A DNA stretch of 47,027 nt from Eubacterium sp. CAG:248 (GTDB lineage: Bacteria; Bacillota; Clostridia; Lachnospirales; Lachnospiraceae): the NCBI GenBank assembly GCA_000436475.1, contig FR886216.1, positions 1-47,027 on the forward strand, read 5' to 3'. Positions 43,420 to 47,027 of the stretch are shown here, in pieces. Made by a program: the position numbers and the translations under genes. Under the pieces are notes generated by a model. That model saw nothing but the letters and a program-made list of their open reading frames with translations. It had not been told where the DNA came from and did not search any database. The first letter of the stretch is position 1. Each line of letters opens with the position of its first letter.

Positions 43420-44439
43420 ATGAAAAAAATTATAACAGCTGTCATCATAATACTTGCAGCTACAGGTATAGGTTTTGGTGGTTTTATGTATTATCGTCAC
43501 CACCAGACAACCATGAACAACGAGAGTGCTGTTGGCAACACATCTGGCAACCTTATAAACGGGGGTCTTTTCTGCGAATATGATGGCAAAATATATTTTG
43601 CCAACCCTAATGACAATAACAAATTATACGTTATGAATTCTGACTGCACCAGTATCACGAAGCTGAGTGAAGACAGTGTTGCATCACTTAATGTATGTGG
43701 CAGGTACATATATTATGTTAAGAATAACTTTAACAGCAGTACTATTGGCATGGTATTCCGTGGACAGCTTTTTGGCTTATACAGATGTGACCTTGATGGA
43801 GGCAACGCCAAAATACTTTATAATGACCGTTCCGGCTCTGCTGCACTCTGTGGAAATACTATATATTACCAGCATTATGATGACCAGACAGCCCTTACCT
43901 TCTATCAGGTTGGCATAGATGGTAAAAAAGAATCCAAAATCAGTGACACACCTTATCTGGCTGCCAGTGTATCAGGTGGAAAACTATATTTTTCAGACCC
44001 TGAAAACAAGCATCACATTTTAACAATGGATTCAAAATCAAACAAGATATCTGATTATTATGATTGCAATTCTTATCTTGCAACAATGGTTAATGGTTAT
44101 GCCTACTATATAGATCTTTCCAAGAACTATTCACTAGTAAGACTTAACTCATCAAACAAAACACTTGAATTATTATATGCTCCGGAATCCGGGAAAATAA
44201 TTAATTATAATGTTTACGGCAACAAGCTTTTCTTCCAGGTTGAAGGCGGAGATAAACCAGGTCTTTATCGTATGAATATAGATGGAACACAGGTTGAATA
44301 TGTTGCTGTTGGTGAAATATCTGGCATACACTGCACACAACGATATACATTTTTCTCATATTACACTGACCAGACATCTTTATACAGAGTTCCTACCACG
44401 GGATCCATAACAAGTATAGAAGAAGTTACAATACAATAA
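43420..44439 (+). CDS. Membrane-anchored beta-propeller-like protein (DUF5050-like)
   Basis: 339 residues. An N-terminal hydrophobic anchor (ITAVIIILAATGIGFGGFMY) is followed by repeated YYxN/LYRxxxDG units (for example YIYYVKNNF, LYRCDLDGGNAKIL, LYFSDPENK, LYRMNIDGTQVEYV), the pattern of DUF5050-type propellers found in Firmicutes surface proteins. No lipobox Cys follows the anchor. Function is unknown; binding of ligands or partners outside the cell is typical of propellers. GGAGG precedes the ATG at 43420; a TTG four codons upstream is rejected. Confidence 0.7.
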   Translation: MKKIITAVIIILAATGIGFGGFMYYRHHQTTMNNESAVGNTSGNLINGGLFCEYDGKIYFANPNDNNKLYVMNSDCTSITKLSEDSVASLNVCGRYIYYVKNNFNSSTIGMVFRGQLFGLYRCDLDGGNAKILYNDRSGSAALCGNTIYYQHYDDQTALTFYQVGIDGKKESKISDTPYLAASVSGGKLYFSDPENKHHILTMDSKSNKISDYYDCNSYLATMVNGYAYYIDLSKNYSLVRLNSSNKTLELLYAPESGKIINYNVYGNKLFFQVEGGDKPGLYRMNIDGTQVEYVAVGEISGIHCTQRYTFFSYYTDQTSLYRVPTTGSITSIEEVTIQ

Positions 44440-44442
44440 ATA

Positions 44443-44487
44443 ATATGCTGTAAGGGGCAAAACATCCTTTGTCCCTTACAGCATATT
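44443..44487. terminator. Bidirectional terminator between convergent genes
   Basis: Perfect inverted repeat AATATGCTGTAAGGG and CCCTTACAGCATATT around a loop of about 13 bases, between the DUF5050-like gene and the VanY-type gene. A short AT-rich tail follows on both strands. Confidence 0.75.
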
Positions 44488-44547
44488 ATAATTACATCTT
44501 TGTTTTTATCTTAATTTCATTACAAAATCTAATACTTCGCTAATATA

Positions 44548-45486
44548 TTAGTCTGGATATTCTGATGTTATTCCAAAATATTCTTCAAGCGATATCCAAT
44601 TTCCATCATTATATAATTTTTCTGCAAGCTCTGTTCCCACATATCTTAAATGCCATGATTCATACTGATAGCCCGTATATGCATCTTTCCCCTTAGGAAA
44701 TCTTATGCAGAAGCCATACTTATAACAATTATTATTGACCCACTTTCCTTCACTTGTATACTGGAAGCTGTCCTCTATTGAGTTAAGGTCAAAGCATAAG
44801 CCTGTCTGATGTTCAGAGTTACCAGGTCTTGAAGAGTATGTATCAGCTGCTGCCTTTCCATCCTTTGCAACATATCTGTTATATAACGATACCTGATAAT
44901 CATATGACCTATATCCACTTGCTATATATATATTAAGTCCGTCAGCTGTTGCATCTGCCTGCATTTTTCTAAACGCTGCCATAAGATCCTTATCAAGGCT
45001 CTTGTTACTTCTTGCCTCTGTGACAGGTGTTTCTGGATTCTCTGGCACAAATGTACTTGAAAGTGCATATGTCTTATTAGCTATTAAATGTCCATCTATA
45101 TAAGTTGCTCCATTTTTCACCTGAATATTAAAGCCTTTAGAAGTCTTTCCTATATTTTCAAATCCTGAATCACCACCACCTGCTGCAGAATTATCGTTTG
45201 AACCAGAGGCATTATTTTCATTCTGCTCTGATACAGATTCCGTCTTATCTTTCACTGTTGAAGTTGTACTGTTGTTTTCTGTTTCTGTCATATTGATTCC
45301 CTGCTGTGTTGTTTCATTTACCACACTGCTGTTATTTGTTTTACCAGCAGATTTCTTTCTGTCTGCACATCCTTTTACTAAAAAAACGATTGCGATTGCA
45401 ATTATTATAACAACAGCAATTAATGCAGCCTGTGTTAACCTCCGTCTTCTTTCACGTTCTTTTCTTGATAACCTTCTTCTGCTCAT
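44548..45486 (-). CDS. Membrane-anchored VanY-type D-alanyl-D-alanine carboxypeptidase (M15B)
   Basis: 312 residues: a very basic N-terminus (RRRLSRKERERRRRL), one membrane segment (AALIAVVIIIAIAIVFLV), a Ser/Thr/Asn-rich linker to about residue 115, then an M15B peptidase domain. IASGYRSYDYQVSLYNRYV, SRPGNSEHQTGLCFDL (zinc His and Asp) and YESWHLRYVG (catalytic Glu and zinc His) are all intact. It trims terminal D-Ala from peptidoglycan stems outside the cell. It follows the CE12-like gene by 17 bases, so both are probably cotranscribed. GGAGAG precedes the ATG. Confidence 0.9.
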   Translation of the reverse strand: MSRRRLSRKERERRRRLTQAALIAVVIIIAIAIVFLVKGCADRKKSAGKTNNSSVVNETTQQGINMTETENNSTTSTVKDKTESVSEQNENNASGSNDNSAAGGGDSGFENIGKTSKGFNIQVKNGATYIDGHLIANKTYALSSTFVPENPETPVTEARSNKSLDKDLMAAFRKMQADATADGLNIYIASGYRSYDYQVSLYNRYVAKDGKAAADTYSSRPGNSEHQTGLCFDLNSIEDSFQYTSEGKWVNNNCYKYGFCIRFPKGKDAYTGYQYESWHLRYVGTELAEKLYNDGNWISLEEYFGITSEYPD

Positions 45487-45503
45487 TGTACTCTCCTTAT
45501 TGA

Positions 45504-46484
45504 TTAGTTATATAAGAATGGTGCTTTTATGCTGAAATCACTGTCTGTTATTACATTTTTCAGCGCAGACAGCTGTTTATCATCACTCTTTCTTATAAGT
45601 CCTACAAGTCCTTTTGTAATCAGCCATGCACCATATTTATTAAAATGTGTATTTTCTGATATAGTATCTGGTTTATTAAACTCTTTAATAAAATCATCAG
45701 GCCAGATTCCCTTATTAATTCCCTGCTTAATAGATGTATATTTATGAATATCTGCACATCCTATTGACTCAAATAATTCTACCGAATATGAAAACAAATC
45801 AAGAACTACTGTATGTGTTTCTTCACCAATCTGTTTCATTGCCCTTATATACGCAAAATTATTTCCACCATGCAGTCCATTTCCATCTTTAATCCTTCCA
45901 TCATCTGTAAACTGTGTACGTGCAGGTGCTGTTACAAGTACTGGTGTTGCACCATGTTCTCTTGCCATATCAATATATTGCTTTATAAACCACTTATAGC
46001 TCCCCTTTTCTGCATTTTTAGAATATGGATAATATCCATCATGCGGGTATGAGTTATTAATTGCTCTCACACTTTTTATAACTGCTTCTTTATCTGCTAT
46101 TGATGTATCCTTCATAAGTGCTTCTATATACTCCGCAGGTATATAATCCTTTGATACCTTTTCCCCAGGTATTACTGGAAAACGTCCATTTTCATCAGCT
46201 TCTCCAAGTTCAACCAGTCTGTTAAACATCGTTTTATACTCTTTAGTGGCATCATCATTATGACAGAACTCTATAAGAAGATAATCTCCTGCCTTTATAT
46301 TCTTTTCTAGCTCATCGAATCTGCCTTCGTTAATAAACAGTCTTGAACTTCTGCCTCCTTTTGCATAGTTAATAACCCTTGCATCTTTATTTACATAATA
46401 AGGCAGATATTGCCCCCATCCTGCAATAAACTCTTCATCTGTGTAATTCTGAACTATTGAATCTCCTGCCAGATATATATTCAT
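45504..46484 (-). CDS. CE12-like SGNH acetylesterase (rhamnogalacturonan-acetylesterase family)
   Basis: 326 residues, no signal peptide. Family blocks in order: YLAGDSIVQNY (Ser nucleophile), YAKGGRSSRLFINEGRF, LIEFCHNDDATKEYK (oxyanion Asn), and ENTHFNKYGAWLI near residue 285 (catalytic His). The acidic partner three residues before the His is Glu here, where Asp is usual. Such enzymes deacetylate pectin-derived oligosaccharides inside the cell. AAGGATT-type ribosome binding site (GGAGGATTATT) ends a leader element. Cotranscribed with the VanY-type gene downstream. Confidence 0.85.
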   Translation of the reverse strand: MNIYLAGDSIVQNYTDEEFIAGWGQYLPYYVNKDARVINYAKGGRSSRLFINEGRFDELEKNIKAGDYLLIEFCHNDDATKEYKTMFNRLVELGEADENGRFPVIPGEKVSKDYIPAEYIEALMKDTSIADKEAVIKSVRAINNSYPHDGYYPYSKNAEKGSYKWFIKQYIDMAREHGATPVLVTAPARTQFTDDGRIKDGNGLHGGNNFAYIRAMKQIGEETHTVVLDLFSYSVELFESIGCADIHKYTSIKQGINKGIWPDDFIKEFNKPDTISENTHFNKYGAWLITKGLVGLIRKSDDKQLSALKNVITDSDFSIKAPFLYN

Positions 46485-46600
46485 AATAATCCTCCATTCT
46501 TGCGCTGTTTCTCAGCGCATCTCAAGTTTGTGCGAAGCACAAATCTTGCGTGTGAAAAATCTTATTTTTCACACTAATCCTCCATTCTTGCGCTGTTTCC
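46485..46600 (-). other. Repeated structured leader element, tandem copy at the CE12 gene
   Basis: Minus-strand order: CAGCGCAAGAATGGAGGAT (end of one copy), immediately TAGTGTGAAAAATAAG, hairpin 1 GTGTGAAAA/TTTTCACAC (46574-46550), hairpin 2 TTTGTGC-TTC-GCACAAA (46543-46527), CTTGAGA, hairpin 3 TGCGCTG-AGAAA-CAGCGCA (46519-46501), then AGAATGGAGGATTATT and ATG. A ribosome binding site in the first part faces a GTG that opens a 16-codon ORF (46572-46522), which may be a leader peptide or chance. Confidence 0.7.
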
Positions 46601-46670
46601 ACATGATTTTATCACACTTACATTCAAAACGCTATTATAAACTTATCTTAATCTTTTAAACTTTAATATT

Positions 46671-46739
46671 AAAAAATCCAGACATATAATACTTATTCAG
46701 TTTTTATTCCGAATAAAATATAATATGCCTGAATTTTTT
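46671..46739 (-). terminator. Extended hairpin terminator after the surface-protein gene
   Basis: Imperfect long stem AAAAATCCAGACATAT (46672 on) with ATATGCCTGAATTTTT (to 46738), with an inner TTATTC/GAATAA stem. On the minus strand, downstream of the stop at 46813, it ends in a U-rich run. Region 46601-46670 is AT-rich and shows no convincing promoter. Confidence 0.65.
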
Positions 46740-46812
46740 GTGTTTTATTTTATGACATACATGAATGTCTTTTCGACACTCTGCACTTTACAGCATTTCA
46801 TTATCATAACAA

Positions 46813-47027
46813 TTATTCTTCATCTTTTTTATATTTCTTTTTGCCTGACAATGCTAATCCGGCTCCAAGTGCTGATAATGCTGCACTTATTGTATACCAT
46901 ATTGATCTTGTACTATCTGCTGTCTTAACGCTGCCATCTTCGCTGCTGCCTGCTTCTGGCGCTGGTACTGGGTCTGGCGCTGGCGTTGGATCTGGTGCTG
47001 GCGTTGGATCTGGCGTTGGTGTTGGAT
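46813..47027 (-). CDS. C-terminus of a Pro-rich cell-surface protein (cut by window edge)
   Basis: Seventy-one complete codons run from the window edge to TAA at 46813. They begin with proline repeats of the PTPDPTPAPDP type, then a Ser/Glu spacer, the motif VKTADST, a hydrophobic segment (IWYTISAALSALGAGLALSG) and the basic tail KKKYKKDEE. Proline-rich wall spanner, VKTxD-type motif, helix and positive tail are the layout of a C-terminal wall/membrane anchor, possibly a degenerate sortase signal since no LPXTG is present. The gene is not complete, so the functional domain is unknown. The DNA repeats of 18 bases or so (GATCCAACGCCAGCGCCA) match the protein repeats. Confidence 0.75.
   Translation of the reverse strand, partial: PTPTPDPTPAPDPTPAPDPVPAPEAGSSEDGSVKTADSTRSIWYTISAALSALGAGLALSGKKKYKKDEE

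Noticed and set aside
46725..46928. 67-codon plus-strand ORF near the right edge
   Set aside because: It overlaps the surface-protein C-terminus on the other strand and starts within the terminator hairpin.

Overview
The window reads as a low-GC Gram-positive anaerobe, most likely a Lachnospiraceae (Lachnospira / [Eubacterium] eligens-like). The basis is the family affinity of the proteins, AT-rich spacers, strong AGGAGG-type ribosome binding sites, a ZTP riboswitch in front of a split purine pathway, and an intracellular pectin-type acetylesterase. The genus is inference. There are no rRNA, tRNA, CRISPR or transposase genes.

Most of it (1-33,608, all minus strand) is one large surface-glycan locus. 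In transcription order, from high to low coordinates: a promoter at about 33,790; a GT4 glycosyltransferase; an ABC exporter (Wzm-like permease, Wzt-like ATPase with C-terminal glycan-recognition domain); an SGNH plus MBOAT O-acyltransferase pair; a small coiled-coil protein; three GT4 enzymes; a GT-C-like membrane protein; a thiamine-diphosphate enzyme; a polyprenyl-phosphate-type GT2; a LicD phosphotransferase; a Wzx-type flippase; and two further GT-C-like membrane proteins, ending at a terminator at about 12,540. Next comes a module of an unusual YidC-CDP-glycerol glycerophosphotransferase fusion, an alkaline-phosphatase/sulfatase-fold membrane enzyme and a small membrane protein. Then follows a lic-like module (APC permease, winged-helix/nucleotidyltransferase, winged-helix/nucleotidyltransferase/choline-kinase fusion). 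The last module has a perfect consensus promoter and encodes GDP-D-rhamnose synthesis (manC, gmd, rmd) followed by the start of rfbF (CDP-glucose synthesis). Together the genes predict a phosphodiester-decorated (LicA/C/D-like) and O-acylated, rhamnose-containing capsule or teichoic-acid-like polymer.

At 33,855-35,096 a MerR-regulator/methyltransferase fusion is divergent from rfbA-rfbB-rfbC (dTDP-4-keto-rhamnose; no rfbD in view). An intracellular GH43 glycosidase follows, with a 17-bp hairpin against its ribosome binding site. From 39.7 kb the genes are mostly housekeeping: a stand-alone AICAR transformylase and a PurO-like IMP cyclohydrolase behind a ZTP riboswitch, pheA, a DUF5050-like lipoprotein/anchored protein, a VanY-type carboxypeptidase, a CE12-like acetylesterase, and the C-terminus of a Pro-rich cell-surface protein.

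The most striking unexplained feature is a family of repeated 5' leader elements. In the fullest copies there are three consecutive hairpins, then RAATGRAGGATTANT and the start codon. The copies lie in front of functionally unrelated genes (manC, licD, glycosyltransferases, ABC ATPase, AICAR transformylase, CE12 esterase). Stem sequences vary while pairing is mostly kept. Several copies start exactly at or next to the upstream stop codon, and two sites look like head-to-tail duplications. This looks like an undescribed structured RNA leader or a mobile 'operon-linker' repeat.
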